Below are positions 20,522 through 32,289 of a stretch of DNA of 64,000 nt, piece after piece; positions within the stretch are counted from its first letter, which is position 1; every line of letters begins with the position of its first letter. The notes under the pieces are model-generated. The model ran no database searches and was not told where the DNA came from. It saw only the letters and a list, made by a program, of their open reading frames with translations. The stretch comes from Acanthosepion pharaonis (taxonomy: Eukaryota; Mollusca; Cephalopoda; Sepiida; Sepiidae): NCBI GenBank assembly GCA_903632075.3, contig CAHIKZ030004724.1:3935001-3999000 (forward strand), read 5' to 3'. The position numbers and the translations under genes were made by a program.

Positions 20522-20558
<37 letters not shown>

Positions 20559-20575
20559 TTATATATATATATATA
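20505..20575. repeat. (TC)n then short TA
   Basis: Dinucleotide run with a few TTTC interruptions. Confidence 0.9.
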
Positions 20576-21860
20576 AAGAGAGAGAGAACAGGTTTCTATA
20601 TTTCTATTTCCACTATATTTCTTTTTAAATTCATGGTCTTGTGCCAAACTGAGATATCTTTACTTAATAACATCTCTGTCGCAAACACTTTCAAATTCAC
20701 ATCCTCAAAAACAATCTGTTTTTCTTCACATTTACATCGTCTTTCTCCCACACGCACGCATGCGCACTAACAGACAATCCTATAAGATATATCTCAGTTT
20801 CCGTCTAAGGTAAAAAAAAACAAAAAAACTCTGAAATATTTCTCCTACAATCTCTTTTCTTTCTGTATCTCATTCTCACCTTTATGTACATACTCTTTCA
20901 AATGCATTTATATGTCTACGATTGCGCGGGAAAGCATTATGTCATCTTGCAATGGAACCTCTTTTCATTCCAACTGATTATTTGGGGTTTTTTTGCATTT
21001 CTTTTGTCTTTTCTTTTCTTTTAAGAAAAATAAACGAATAGTGAAAAAACAAACAAAAATAATACATGATGAATTAAGAAAGGGAGGTAATCATTCCAAA
21101 TAAAAATACCGTCTGCCTTTTTTCGTTGTCCCTGTCATTTTCATTTTTTTTTGTTTTCCTTAAAACACTGAAGTCGATGCAACTCTATTTATTTTTTCTT
21201 CTCTCTCTCTCCCTCTCTCTCTTTATTCTCTTTCTTTATTCTCTTTTCCCTTCCGCGAAATAATATAGATGAATTATGAAATGGTAGTTATGTCATAACA
21301 GTACCCAATAGGAAAACCGTTGTCAAATGCCTGATTTAGGATATATCGGGAAAGGAAGTGATTCATAAATATTGTGTCGAGATGCAGGTGTGAAAAAATG
21401 GGTAAGAGGCGCCAGAGGAAATTGTAATGTCAGAAAAAAGAAAAGTATTAACAAGAAAATGAAATGTAGGTAAGCAACCAACAAAAGATGCGTGAATACC
21501 TTTTTTTTAATGTGAATCAACAATTATAAAGTTTACAATAACTTAAACGTTATTTCGTTTTACATGCATCGCATTATTATTAGCTTTATTATTTACAGCT
21601 TCTCAAAAGTTATATGGTGGTTGTCATAGGGGTCATGTGACAGCAAATATCCTCAGATTTCCAGAGTTTGATATCATCTATGTGGAATAGGTTATTGAAC
21701 ACTTTATTTTTTACTTTGTATTCATAGTTATTACTGTTTAGTTCACGTGAAAGGGGTGATTAAGGAAAAGAAGACAGAAGGGGCAACAAGAAATCTCAAT
21801 GAAAGATTCCGCGTCGGATATTTAAGCGGATGGAAGTGAAAGTACTTTTTCGTATGATTT
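20576..21860. other. unassigned
   Basis: No gene or known repeat end recognised. Short CT-rich patches at 20850-20880 and 21195-21250. Confidence 0.5.
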
Positions 21861-21865
21861 AGGTA

Positions 21866-22830
21866 CAGTGCTGTTCGATAAAAGTGACTCACCTGATTTT
21901 TTTTTTTTACTAAATGTAAAAACGATGAAACGAATGTTAGGCTAAATTCAAAGGACAAGCGGTCTAAAATCCGAAGAAGAAGCTTTGAAAGCTCTTTGAA
22001 TTTAGCAGTAAGTACTGTCAAGCATCCGTTCAGTATAATGTTCTGGGGATGCTTTTCTTTTCATGGAACTGGTTTCCTAAAACTTATTGTAAAGAATCAG
22101 GAGCGAGCAGTACAAGAGAATTTTAGAGTCTTGTCTGCTCCCTTCTGCTGAAAGGGTGCAAATCGACCCCACCAAGCTCATTTTTATGCAGGATAATGCT
22201 CCCCGTCACAAATCAGAATTGATGAAGAAATACTTTGTTGAGAAGCAGGTGAGTGTTATGACATGGCCTCCCCAATCTCCTGACCTCAACCCCATAGAAA
22301 ACTTATGGAGCATTATAAAGTACAGGCTCTCGAGAAAGCAGTTGAGCAACAAATAGGATTTGATTGTGAATTTCATATCCGAATGGAATTCAATGTTTGA
22401 AGATGAGATTAGCCAGAACCTAATCAAGTCAATGCCAAAAAGGGTTGAAAAGGTTATTCAAAATAAAGGAGGACCCATAGATTATTAAATATTTCGAACT
22501 ATAATACCTATTATAAATAAATTATACCTCTATTATCCTTTATTTAAAGCTGTTCGGTTATGTTTCTATTGATTACTAGTTGCAGGAAATAAGTGAGTCA
22601 CTTTTTTTGCTTTTTTTTTTTTTTGCACAGAGTTTTTCCCTAAATCTCCTTTATATCCAAAATTATAATTATCAATACAATACCTTAGGGTGAGTAAACT
22701 TTTTTACTAGGTGGTCGGGAAGAGGTCTTTATATTAGTAAGATTAAAAATTAGTTTGACCCCCAAAACAATAGGCGAAAAAAATTTTAATTAAAAAACAT
22801 CAGGTGAGCCACTTTTATCGAACAGCACTG
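21866..22830 (+). mobile_element. Tc1-like transposon with TA duplications
   Basis: The ends CAGTGCTGTTCGATAAAAGT (21866) and the complementary ACTTTTATCGAACAGCACTG (to 22830) form inverted repeats of about 33 bp. They are flanked by TA at 21864-21865 and 22831-22832. Length 965 bp against about 1.3-1.7 kb for a full Tc1. A decayed transposase C-terminal half is inside. Another copy of the GTGAGTCACTTTTT motif occurs internally near 22594. Confidence 0.9.
22020..22490 (+). pseudogene. Tc1-like transposase, C-terminal half (DD34E)
   Basis: Reads KHPFSIMFWGCFSFHGTGFL, a frameshifted stretch, then from 22156 LIFMQDNAPRHKSELMKKYF and WPPQSPDLNPIENLWSIIK. The D of QDNAP and the E of PIENLW are 34 residues apart, the Tc1 spacing. 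After an in-frame TAG at 22354 the frame continues DLIVNFISEWNSMFEDE to VEKVIQNKGGPIDY and a stop, a complete C-terminus. The N-terminal DNA-binding region and first catalytic D are deleted. Confidence 0.85.
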
Positions 22831-22854
22831 TATTTTGGTTTACCACAGTTTAGT

Positions 22855-24568
22855 TGTGACACTATTTAGGGTTGCGTGGGGAAAAAAAAGCGAGAATTAA
22901 TTTAGGTGATAAGAAGCTATCACGAAAAGACACTGAGCGATGTTATTTTTTCTAACAAAGAAAAGTGGTAAAGATTTTATTTTCATTAGCAAAGAAAGTA
23001 AGATACCGGATTTAATTTGATTTATGTTACGACGCGGCGAAAGAAGATAGCAATCTGCCCATGGCAATAATGAAAATTTCAGGTTGGTCAAATGGCCTAC
23101 AAGGCAGAATGCTAAGAGATAAAAAATTAATAAGGTCATGCACTGACCGAGAAAAATGTCCGCTGGACCACCCACAAAGTACAAAGAAGGAAAGATTAAA
23201 CCATTAACGATCTGTGGAGATATCATTTGAGAAGAGCACCTGTTTTGTGTCAGAGCTGGCCATGATAGAAAAATTATTTTATCGGAACGGATAATTGGCG
23301 ACAGGGTGCGGAAGATCATTGACCAGCCTCAGTGCTTGTTTGGCGAAGGTCTCGTTGACAAGTTCCAGACCTCGTTCGGTTAAGATAAAAGTCGTGTGAG
23401 GTCTGCTCGTGGAAGAGAGGGAAAAAGAGAGAAAGGAAGGAAGATAATTTTTTTTCTTTCTTTTGGGCGATAATTGCAAGCACCCACGCTGCTGAGCGTT
23501 CATTGGCTGAAGGGTGGCGTGAGCGGTAGGCGAAGGTAAACTATGAAGAAGCAGGGGAGGCCTGTTGACGCCCTCTGAAGGGATTAGTGTGAGATGCCAC
23601 TGTGAGTGAGAGGGGAACCTGTTGACGCCCTCTGAGGGGATTGGTGTGAGATACCAATATGAGAAAGGAAGAATTTTGGAGGACGATTCCCTTAAACTAG
23701 AAATGAAGAACTTCCAAAAATGGAAAGTAATAAATTTTCATGACCGAAAACAAAGAAAATCCTTAATGCGGATTTAGAATTATCAAGGAACCTCAAACCC
23801 CGACATGCCCACCCCGGTTTTGATCGGCGTCCATATAAACAGAGTCGCGGCGAGTAGACGACAGACAGGCAAGGGGTTGAGCCAGAGACAGGCAAGAGTT
23901 GAGTCAGAGAGAAGTTAGTTGCAGTTGAGCTGTGAGCTCTGAGACCCGCCTCGCAGGAACCTGACTGAAAGATCCACGTAATCACGACCTCAACTTCTAA
24001 CCAAGAACAATTTATTTTTGAAGAACGACTTAGACTCACACCACCAAAACAAGTTTTACGAATATCACCTAAAGATACACCAAAAACCAGTTATCGAAAA
24101 ACAACTTAAGATGTTAAGACTCGCCTAACAAACGCAACGTGTCACGTATCCATATTAGCGGTTTGAGAGAAAGATCCAGTCCTGTATTCAGCAACCAGAT
24201 ATAAAATATTGATATTCTTTTTTTAACACATTTGAACTTTTCGAGTTGTTACTTTATTTTCTTTTACATATACTTGTGCGGTATTACCCTTGTTCGGACT
24301 CGACTTGCATTACGGCCCGGCGACTGATTGATTTCGTCTACCTAAGATCAACGTGGGTAGGTTAGACTAGAAATAAAAACAGTTACTTCGGTAACCAGAC
24401 GTTGGGGGCGAGCTGGGAACGACAAGGCTGATACCGAATCTAACCAGATTCCCATCCGAATCAGCAAAAGTTTAGAACGTCACATTCGGTGCCGCGACCA
24501 ATACCAAGTCACATTGGTCGTCACAGGACAGGACGGCAACGGGGCAGACAGCACGGGGTGACGTCACA
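22855..24568 (+). mobile_element. solo LTR, 1.7 kb, with TAGT duplication
   Basis: Begins TGTGACACTATTTAG, ends GGGGTGACGTCACA, and is flanked by TAGT at 22851-22854 and 24569-24572. A divergent inverted copy at 30539-32149 has the same two ends. It contains a TATA-like CCATATAAACAG at about 23831 and A-rich AATAAA at about 24373. A conserved GACCAAT..ATTGGTC hairpin lies near 24495-24518, beside GGTGCCGCGACC, which resembles a primer-binding site although it lies inside the repeat. No gag/pol is present. The element class is uncertain. Confidence 0.75.
23829..23842 (+). promoter_or_regulatory. TATA-like box of the LTR
   Basis: CATATAAACAG in this copy and CATATAAGTGG in the inverted copy near 31240, at equivalent positions about 640-700 bp before the LTR end. 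Suggestive of the LTR promoter. Confidence 0.4.
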
Positions 24569-24572
24569 TAGT

Positions 24573-24789
24573 GCTATATTCAAGGAAATTTACTATCACA
24601 GAGGAGACTTTATACATTTCCAAACCTTCAAGGATCTAAGAATTTGGCACACTTTCAAAGGTTTTGCGGTAATGTATCCAAGCCCTGCTGAGATTTCTAC
24701 CTTTATTCTTACAATTTTCCATCATTTTATTTATTAGTAGTTGATATTTGAAATCATATGAACCTCTTAGACATCTCATCTCTTCCAAG
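24573..24789. other. unassigned
   Basis: No recognisable feature between the solo LTR and the LINE remnant. Confidence 0.4.
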
Positions 24790-25250
24790 GGAAAAAAGTT
24801 GTTTTCATCGAGAAAAGAGAAAAAAAAAACAGTTCGTCAGGACAAATGTGATCAATTTATATGTGGTAGACAGACATGTTATTGGTCTATAACTTTTCGG
24901 ATTATCTGTTTCACCCGTTTTTGGTAGAAGATATATAATATCAGTGATCCAACCTGAAATTCCATTGGGGTTATTAATTAGCATTGATAAAGTTTGCTCG
25001 GGAGTTTTATGAATTGATAACAGATGGTAGAGCCAATTCCTTGTCATTTCTTGAGAATTTCCATTTTGGAGATTTTGTTAGACGTTGCCTAACATTATTC
25101 TTGGTTATATTTTTCCATTCTTGCACAGGTTTTTCTTTCTTTGTTTCTTGTTCTCTTTTGATTCACATTGCATTAAGATTTTATTCCTTTGAGAATATAT
25201 ATTATATATTCCAAAAATTGTTTGCACTTCTTCAATAGATGGTGGCTTTT
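24790..25250 (-). pseudogene. non-LTR RT fragment (R2/R4/CRE-like)
   Basis: The minus strand from 25047 reads SMLINNPNGISGWITDIIYL, LPKTGETDNPKSYRPITCLS, TTYKLITFVLT. LPK..NPK.YRPI..L is the start of the RT domain of non-LTR elements with a restriction-like endonuclease. Upstream, a degenerate PPSIEEVQ-like block is visible. The catalytic YADD motif is not present. Confidence 0.6.
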
Positions 25251-25535
25251 TGACTTCTATTTCAGTTTATTATAAAAATAATAATAAGTTGTAAAACTTA
25301 TTATTATTTTTATTATTATTACTAGTAGTATTATTAATAGTAATGTTTTATTTCTGTTGCATATTCATTTTTCCGGGTCCCAACTAGAAACCTAAGGTTA
25401 CAAATGGCATCATGACATTTTCCACGGAGCATTTTTGAAAAAGAAAATCGCACATATTTTACATAAAGCAATTCTTAAGGTGTGGGCTGTACTTGCGAGT
25501 ACATTTTTTTTTATATTTCTGTAAGGTATGGGCTA

Positions 25536-26530
25536 CTATGGACTACTTGCAATGAATCCATTAGAATATTTTCCAATCAATCCGAGGGCTCCAAATACAA
25601 CTGGAATTTTTGATGTCCTCATGTGCCACATTCTCGAGATATCGATTTCAAGGTCATAGTATTTTGATATTTTTTTGAAGATATCCAAGGATACATTCAG
25701 TCTGCAATTATTATTATTATTATTATATACATTTTTTCGTATTTGATACAACCATTTGTCAAGTTTTTATCCGAGACCTGAAATAAAGGAAAGTTGGTTT
25801 TTTTTGTTTTGTTTTGTTTTTTATTAGAAAGTTATTGAACATATGACGTTAATAGAGTTTTTCAGATTCTGTGAGTGTTGCTCAGAAGCAGAATCTTTTG
25901 TATCTTAGTGATATGTTTCCTGCGATTTTCTTAACCAATTAATGACCACCATTAAACCTGGTATTAATTAAAAATATTAAAATAAAAATCCACTATTAAT
26001 TATCGTTTTCCTCAAAAATCTGGTATTAAACATAAGTTTGTAAAAATCCATTATTTAATCTCTTTGTGTTCATTTGCTGTTTTGCACTCGTCCGAATCCA
26101 TTTGATGGCAGATGTTCTTTCGGATAAAAATAGTATTGGGGATTTATTACTGAAATTTGAACAGTGAATGTTTCAAATATAAAAAACATTTTAAGTGACT
26201 CTCTGTCAAGTCTCCAGATCTTAAGTCTCAAGACTCAAGTCTCAAGACTCAAATCTCAAGACACGTCTCAAGACTCAAGTCTCAAGACTCAAGTCTCAAG
26301 ACTCAAGTCTCAAGACTTCAAGGGTTTGTGCAAGATATTTACGGTGTTTTACATTTTTCTCTTTTTATTGTTTTTCTTTTTGTTTTTTTTTCTTTTTCAG
26401 TGTTGCTATCCTGGGTGAGATTCTGATGATCACATGGTATTTCTAGAGATTCTTCGGAATCAATCCAAGTGCTCCATTGATAATTAGTACAACCTTGGCA
26501 TGTATACGAAATCATATCAAAAACTGTCGA
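25536..26530 (-). pseudogene. RLE-type LINE C-terminal remnants (two)
   Basis: Two copies of the LINE C-terminal signature lie on the minus strand. AKVVLIINGALGLIPKNL (about 26520-26460) continues after repeats to KIAGNISLRYKRFCF (about 25940). A second copy, KISKYYDLEIDISRMW..SKIPVVFGALGLIGK, spans 25680-25555. In RLE-type LINEs this block follows the endonuclease. Stops, an AAT/TAT run and the CTCAAGA minisatellite interrupt them. Confidence 0.55.
26205..26325. repeat. AAGTCTC/AAGACTC minisatellite
   Basis: A 14-bp unit made of two heptamers (AAGTCTC, AAGACTC) repeated about eight times. Alternate heptamers differ at one internal position (T/A). Confidence 0.85.
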
Positions 26531-26544
26531 GACTATTGCTATGG

Positions 26545-27005
26545 TAACGGAGCTAAAGTACGCAGAGTGAAGTCACTTCGTACAAATTGACTTTGAACTC
26601 CCCCACGCACACTAAGTTATAACGTTATTGAATCACTTCCTTTGTTTATAGCAGTGTTTGGAAGGAACGTGTGTAGAGTGCGGGCGTCTGACGACACCAC
26701 AGACATTCTATCAGTGACTATGGTTTGTGTAGCATTTTTTGACCAAGACAACATTGCCCAGTTCCATCAACCACCATATTCTCCAGGTCTTGCCTCTTAT
26801 GATTTTTTCCCTCTTCAAAAATTAAATCCTACATCAAAAGATTTTAAGATGTCGAGGCAAACCAAGAGAATGCGACAAGACAGCAGCTCGCTATCCCCTA
26901 AAAAAAGAGTTATAGAAATGTTTCCATTAATGGAAACGACGCTGGATAAAGTGTGTTGCTGCAAAAACGGACTACTTCGAAGGAGATTAAATGCTGAATA
27001 GATAT
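26545..27005 (+). pseudogene. mariner transposon remnant
   Basis: The 5' part matches 2600-2830. Coding text follows: AFFDQDNIAQFHQPPYSPGL, ASYDFFPLQKL (catalytic-region mariner signature PPYSPDLAP.DFFLF.KL), then in another frame WKRRWIKCVAAKTDYFEGD, the mariner C-terminus. Most of the N-terminal and central transposase is deleted. Dead element. Confidence 0.75.
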
Positions 27006-27239
27006 GTGTTGTAGTTTTTTTGTTTGCAGCACCAGTCACGATACTTCTCTCAACATTTACCTTCAACTCAAAGTAGTTCACAACTTTTTCATCTTCTTTA
27101 CCTGCAATGTAGGAATCGCTAGCGCATGACACATCTATCAACAGACAGTTATGATTAAAAAAAAATTATGATTAATGCTAAGCCGGCTCTGGTGTGTTCA
27201 ATAAATGTATTATTATAATAAATTATTATTATGTTGGTA

Positions 27240-27500
27240 TCGCACATTGTCGTAGTCAGTAGAATTATGTTCTTAAGGTATGATATCAACAAAACTTCCC
27301 ATAAATCAAGAACTCTTCGGAGGATCGATACAAAGTAAATAACGGTAGGGCATTTAAAATCTTGGTCGCAATTCTAATTTTCTTTAAGCACTGTTTCATG
27401 TTTATTGATAGTTTTCCAAGTGCGCACATTACTTCAAGAATGATTTCATCCTCGTGCTCTTGAAGTACTGGGTGGACGACATGAACAGAAATTCTTTAGC
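27240..27500 (-). pseudogene. LINE C-terminal remnant
   Basis: The minus strand reads HEDEIILEVMCALGKLSINM, KQCLKKIRIATKILNALP, then FTLYRSSEEFL. It parallels the GALG..K.I..LQK..LLGTARILRK end of RLE-type LINEs. Weak but ordered. Confidence 0.4.
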
Positions 27501-27732
27501 CTTGGTATCTCACTGTATATACTGGTAGTTGGTTCACCAAATTTCATATCAGGAATATAATTTCCAATGAAAATCTTGAAAAGAAAACGGCGTGAATCAT
27601 ACTAGAACCAATAGTGAAGGTATCTCGCCCGACAAGTGTCCCATTGTGCAGCAGGGTACGCCCAGTCGTCATTCTACTGCCGCTAGTGTTAAGAGGCTAA
27701 CTTCTTCTCAGGAGGTTAATTATTACATCATT

Positions 27733-27785
27733 ATTAGTAGTAGTAGTAGTAGTAGTAGTAATAGTAGTAGTAGTAGTAGTAGTAT
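27733..27785. repeat. (TAG)n microsatellite
   Basis: Imperfect TAG/TAA trinucleotide run. Confidence 0.9.
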
Positions 27786-28029
27786 TGCTGTTGCTTGATC
27801 AACAAAAACAGCAAATTTTGCTGGAAATGGAAGTACCAGAAGTTCACAAATAGTGTGACCTGAGGTAGCATGTTTTCGTCATGATTCGAGAACAATTTTG
27901 AGTATACGAACATTAAGCGTCCAATCTTAACACTGATCCAAATCCTCTCCACCAACTTCGAAAAGATCAGTACAAGAAAAACAATGGAAATGTCCTTAAA
28001 TCCCTTAATTGACAACATTTTCTACACTT

Positions 28030-28530
28030 CCCTTTTTAAACTATCATAGTTTTCCTGTTTTTTCTTCTTCTTTATCAAAGGGTTGATAAACCGTAAAAAA
28101 TGGAATCAATTAATCACTCTTCTTTGTCAAATTCTCTGTTGTCTACGGGACATACAATATCTATGATGATGCATGCTTTGTTTTTTTTTATTTTTTGTTT
28201 TTGTTTTTTGTTGGGTTTTTTTGTTGGTTTTTTTTTGTCTACCGCCACAATGTCTGATTTTCTGTTCAATATTTCAGGGTCACATTGGATACTCCAGGAA
28301 ATTTGGGACTTGTCATTTTCCATGACACCTTCTGGAATTTGTTCATAAACGTTTATACCCTCACTCCAATGCATAATTCCGAATGCATTCATCCTTTCAA
28401 TATTATCGTGTCTCCTTTTGCATTCCCTCTGCGCCAATTTTGGCCATTCATTGACATGTTTCCATGACTCTCTTTTATCACCGCACATCCTGCCTTTATT
28501 ATTACCAGCTGTGTGGTACATTTTACGCTT
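28030..28530 (-). pseudogene. restriction-like endonuclease domain of a LINE
   Basis: Open minus-strand frame at 28521-28114: RRHDNIERMNAFGIMHWSEG, then VYEQIPEGVMEND, ISWSIQCDPEILNRKSDIV, AVDKK, a lysine-rich insertion from an A/T-rich run, and CIIIDIVCPVDNREFDKEE. The pattern R.PDI...(K)..IIDI..P.D is the PD-(D/E)XK-like endonuclease of R2/R4/CRE-type LINEs. Here S replaces P before the first D, and the spacing is stretched by the insertion. The frame of 136 codons is preserved, but the rest of the ORF is not. Confidence 0.65.
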
Positions 28531-29110
28531 AATAAAGTTTTTTTTCCTATATGCTTGTTATTATATTATTATTATTTTCTCGTTGAGGTGTTATATCAGG
28601 AACAGCTGGAGGTTTTTGTTAGAGATCAACTAACAGCAAGCCTTCTCACTATTCTAGCACTCTCCTCAGTATTTCTCTTTCTACTAATACTTTTAGAATG
28701 GTTCCAGCTACTCATCAACTGACAGCAAACCTTCTCTCTATTCTAGAAGTCTCTTCATTATTCTTCTTTCTGTGATGCTATTGTCTTGATGGTTTAGATA
28801 TTTTTCTTCGATTGCCAGATCTACCAATACTTTTAGAATGGTTCCAGCCACTCATATAATGAATCCAATTCTTACATTCCAGTTTAACGATTTCGTCAGT
28901 ATCCTTGGAAATGTCGCCTTCATCTGTATGTTTCCAACAGGTGTGTGGTGGTTGTCACTCTGGATCAAACCCCAGAAAGTTTACTCATATCTCCTGTATT
29001 TTCCTCCGTATTCTTGTTAATCCCGGTACTACTGTAGTCTGAGTGGTCTTGGACTTTCTCTCGAACACCTAATTCTTTTAAATCTTTTTATTGACTCCCC
29101 GATTTTTTTT
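28531..29110. other. unassigned, probably decayed LINE
   Basis: Segments GCAAGCCTTCTC..ATTCTAG and CTTTTAGAATGGTTCCAG..CTCAT recur imperfectly at 28630-28710, 28727-28750 and 28826-28855. No coding match. Confidence 0.4.
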
Positions 29111-29380
29111 ATTAAAGTTCACGTGATAAAAGGCATAAGAGCCATTCAAGGATGGAGGTTATTGTAAAATTGTTATGGTGAACGAGATGTGTAATATCAG
29201 TGAAAATGGGAGGTGGTAGGTAAGTGAAGATTATGAAGAGAGGGAGGATAGATAATGTTTGACCCTTGACTTGAAGTGATTGAGATTGTAAAAGCATCCA
29301 CGCGGGAGTTTGTTCCACAAAGCAGCAATTCTTCTTACATTTGGAATACGGAATACGGGGTAAATGAGGGTGACTCAACT
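29111..29380 (-). pseudogene. LINE RT C-terminal tail
   Basis: Minus strand with one shift: VFRIPNVRRIAALWNKLPRG, CFYNLNHFKSRVKHYL. The pattern LWN.LP....L..FK..V..YL is the C-terminus of Jockey/CR1-like RTs, from a different family than at 17 kb. Confidence 0.55.
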
Positions 29381-29830
29381 ACGTGAAAGTAACGTGATGT
29401 GTTCTATCTGTAAAGGCCTAAACTGGGGAAACTAAAAAATGGAGATCATCTGAACTTTTATCAAAAGAAATAGCGATATGATACGCTTGCGACTTTTACT
29501 TTATGAAACAGACTTCCGGGATTATATTTCCCCGATCAATACGATAACCTCTTCTCGTCTAGCCTACATATCCTCATAATATGCATGCTCTTTCTGTCTA
29601 TATCTCTGAAATGAGGTATTATGATTACTTGCATTATTTAGGCTGCTATCCTCAATTTCATTGCCATATTCATAACATTTCAGCCGTTGTACGCTCCGAC
29701 CTTCTTCAGGTGATTTGTAATTTCGAACCGAGCCCATTATTCTGCCCACCGGGAAATATTAGTCTAGTTCCACGTGTCATGCCTCTCCCAGATCTCTCAG
29801 TTATTGCCTTTTAACTCAACTCTCCAATTT
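29381..29830. other. unassigned, with hammerhead-like relic at 29675-29712 (minus)
   Basis: Minus strand at 29709: CTGAAGA, spacer AGGTCGGAGCG..ACGGCT, then GAAATGTTATG. CTGANGA and GAA are intact, but stems I and II are not convincing. No gene seen in the rest. Confidence 0.3.
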
Positions 29831-29960
29831 TGGTTCAGCATTTCTGTGACCTGGTATTGAACTCACAACTCTTTGAGTCTAGTCACTTGATCTAACCAAC
29901 GTCTTTATCCACTGGGCCATGTGTCTTTGCGTTGTGAGTTCAATACCAGGACACATTTAA
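29830..29960 (-). mobile_element. tRNA-derived SINE (family C)
   Basis: The minus strand shows GGCCCAGTGGATAAAGACGT (A-box region) and GTGAGTTCAATACCAGG (B-box) about 50 nt apart. The direct text GTGAGTTCAATACCAGGACA appears again on the plus strand at 29934, facing it. Confidence 0.55.
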
Positions 29961-30199
29961 TTCAGTTAATTTAGTAACCCTCTACGTTGAGTGGCTCAAT
30001 CATATAAAAGGAAGCTGCAAAGTGAAGAATAAGTCATCCCCAGCAAGATCGCGCAGAGTATTGGAACTCAGAATTGTCATTCTTCTAAATTGATTCTCCT
30101 CCCAAAACTAACATCCCAGTCTGTTATTTAATCCTTAGCTGGGGTAAGATATATTCATGCTTTTTCCAATGGAATTAGTGCGAAGTGAACGCAATAGAT

Positions 30200-30310
30200 T
30201 CCCTTGGAATTTGAACTCGACTGATTTCTCCTTCTGCGCCGATAATTGCTACACAACCTGCAAATCCAAAGTATGCAACATTAGCTTGCTAACCAATGCT
30301 CCACGGTAAG
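30200..30310 (-). mobile_element. tRNA-like SINE head
   Basis: The minus strand reads GGAGCATTGGTTAGCAAGC (A-box-like) and GTCGAGTTCAAATTCCAAG (B-box) with tRNA-like spacing. Body not identified. Confidence 0.45.
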
Positions 30311-30538
30311 GTACCCATAGTTATTTATTAAGATTGATTTCATTTTGTTCGATTTTTTAGGTAAGGAATTCTTCATATTTTTTTTACTTATTTGGATTAT
30401 TGTTGTCGATCAAGAGAAGATGGTTGGAAGATTGTGTTGCGTCAATCTAACAAATGCTCTGGGAATCAGCATGTAAAATCTTTACCCAAACACTGACCTC
30501 CGGTACCAGTTGGAAGTGTGAAACTGTCTTGACTACAA

Positions 30539-32149
30539 TGTGACGTCACCCCGGCCTCTCTGCCCCCGTGCTATCCTGTGATGACCAATGTGACTTGGTA
30601 TTGGTCGCTGCACCAAATATGACGTTCTAACCCTTGGCCGATTCGGATAGAAAGCTGGTTAGATTCGGTATCAGCTTTGTCGTTCCCAGCTCGCCTCCAA
30701 CGTCTGGTTACCGAAGTAACTGCTTTGATTTCTAGTCTAACCTACCCACGTTGTGATTTGATCTTAGGTAGACGAAATCAATCAGTCGCCGGGTCGCAAT
30801 GCAAGCCGAATCTGAGCAAAGGTAACACCGCACAAGTATATGTAAAAGAAAATAAAGTAACAACTCGAAAAGTTCAAATGTGTTAAAAAAAAGAACAATA
30901 TTTTATATCTGGTTGCTGAATACAGGACTGATTTTCTCCCAAGCCGCTATTATGGATTCGTGACACTTTGTGTTTATTAGCCGAGCCTTAACATCTTAAA
31001 TTGTTTTTCAAGAAACTGGTTTTTGGTGTCTTCAGGCGATATTCGTAAAACTTGTTTTGGTGGTGTGAGTCTAAGTCGTTCTTTAAAAATAAATTGTTTT
31101 TGGTTAGAAGTCTAAGTCGGAATGCGTGGAAATCTTTCAGTCCGCTCCTGCGAGGCTGGTCTCCGAGCTCACAGCTCAACTCTGTATGCTCTGTCACTCT
31201 GTCTGCGTCTGCCCAACTGCCACTGTCTCTGCCCAACTGCCACTTATATGGACGCCGACCAAAACCGGGTGGTGGCCTGCTGTGGTTTGGGTTCCTCGAT
31301 AATTCCAAATCAGCAATAAGGATTTTCTCAGAGGCGTCAACAGGTTTCCCTTCTTTCTCATATGTTTACCTTCGCCCATCGCTCACGCCACCATTCAGCC
31401 AATGAACGCTCGGCAGCGTGGGTGTGGCTAGTCTGGCCTCAGTTTTCAATTATCGCTCAAAGAAAAAAAATTATCTTCCTTTTTCTTTTCTTTCTTTTCC
31501 CCAACTGGGACCCCCACGACTCGTAGTGTGGTCATTAAGTCTCTATCTTAACTGACTGTCATCTGGAATTCATCAACGAGATTTTCGTCAAATGATTATC
31601 AGAATCTCCTTGTATCCTCAACGTCTTCGTACTTATGTCGCCAACAATCCGTCCAGGTAACAAACTTTTATCATGGCAAGGTCTGGTCATAAAACAGATG
31701 GTCCCTTTCCAAAACCAAATGATATCTCCGAAAGATAGTTAATGGTTTATCCTTTTTCTCTTCCTCCTCCCTTTTTCTTTGGGGTGTTCTCAGCTGATCC
31801 CTTTATCGGGCGTTGCTCGACCTAAATCTGATTATCTTTTAGCATTCTGCTTTGTAAGCCACTTGACCAATTTGAAATTTTCATTATTACCATGGGCAGA
31901 TTGCTATCTTTTAATTGCCGCGTCATAGCATAAATTAATTCCGACAGATCCGAGATCTTACGAATTTCCTATCTTCTGCGATAAAAATACTTTTTTCGCA
32001 AATGAAAATAAAATCTTGACTACTTTTCTTTTGTTAAAAAAAATAACATCGCTCAGTATGTCTTTCGTGATAGCTTCTTCTCGCCTTAAGTATTTCTCGC
32101 TTTTAATTTCCACGCTTAATTAGTTAGCCAAACGCTAAATAGTGTCACA
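30539..32149 (-). mobile_element. solo LTR, inverted copy of 22855-24568
   Basis: Reading the minus strand it begins TGTGACACTATTTAGCG and ends GGGGTGACGTCACA, with long matching stretches such as TTTCGTGATAGCTTCTTCTC and AACCCAAACCACAG-region text. It is shorter and more rearranged in the middle. No matching 4-bp duplication was seen (ACAA versus AGAT). With its partner it makes an inverted pair about 6 kb apart. Confidence 0.7.
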
Positions 32150-32289
32150 AGATTTCTACTTATTTTTTTAAAAATATTTTGTTTAACTCGGCAATATATA
32201 AATTTTTTGTTGGTTAGTTTTGTTTATAGGCATATCAACCTCTATGGGCTATTTAATGCTGAAATTTAAATATTTTAATAATGGTTTTA

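Noticed and set aside
24485..24500. Primer-binding site marking an LTR end at 24484
   Set aside because: Both LTR copies continue to the same GACGTCACA end 84 bp further, where TAGT duplicates the left flank, so the outer end is preferred.
26425..26450. CTGATGA at 26425
   Set aside because: No GAAA within reach and no pairing flanks.
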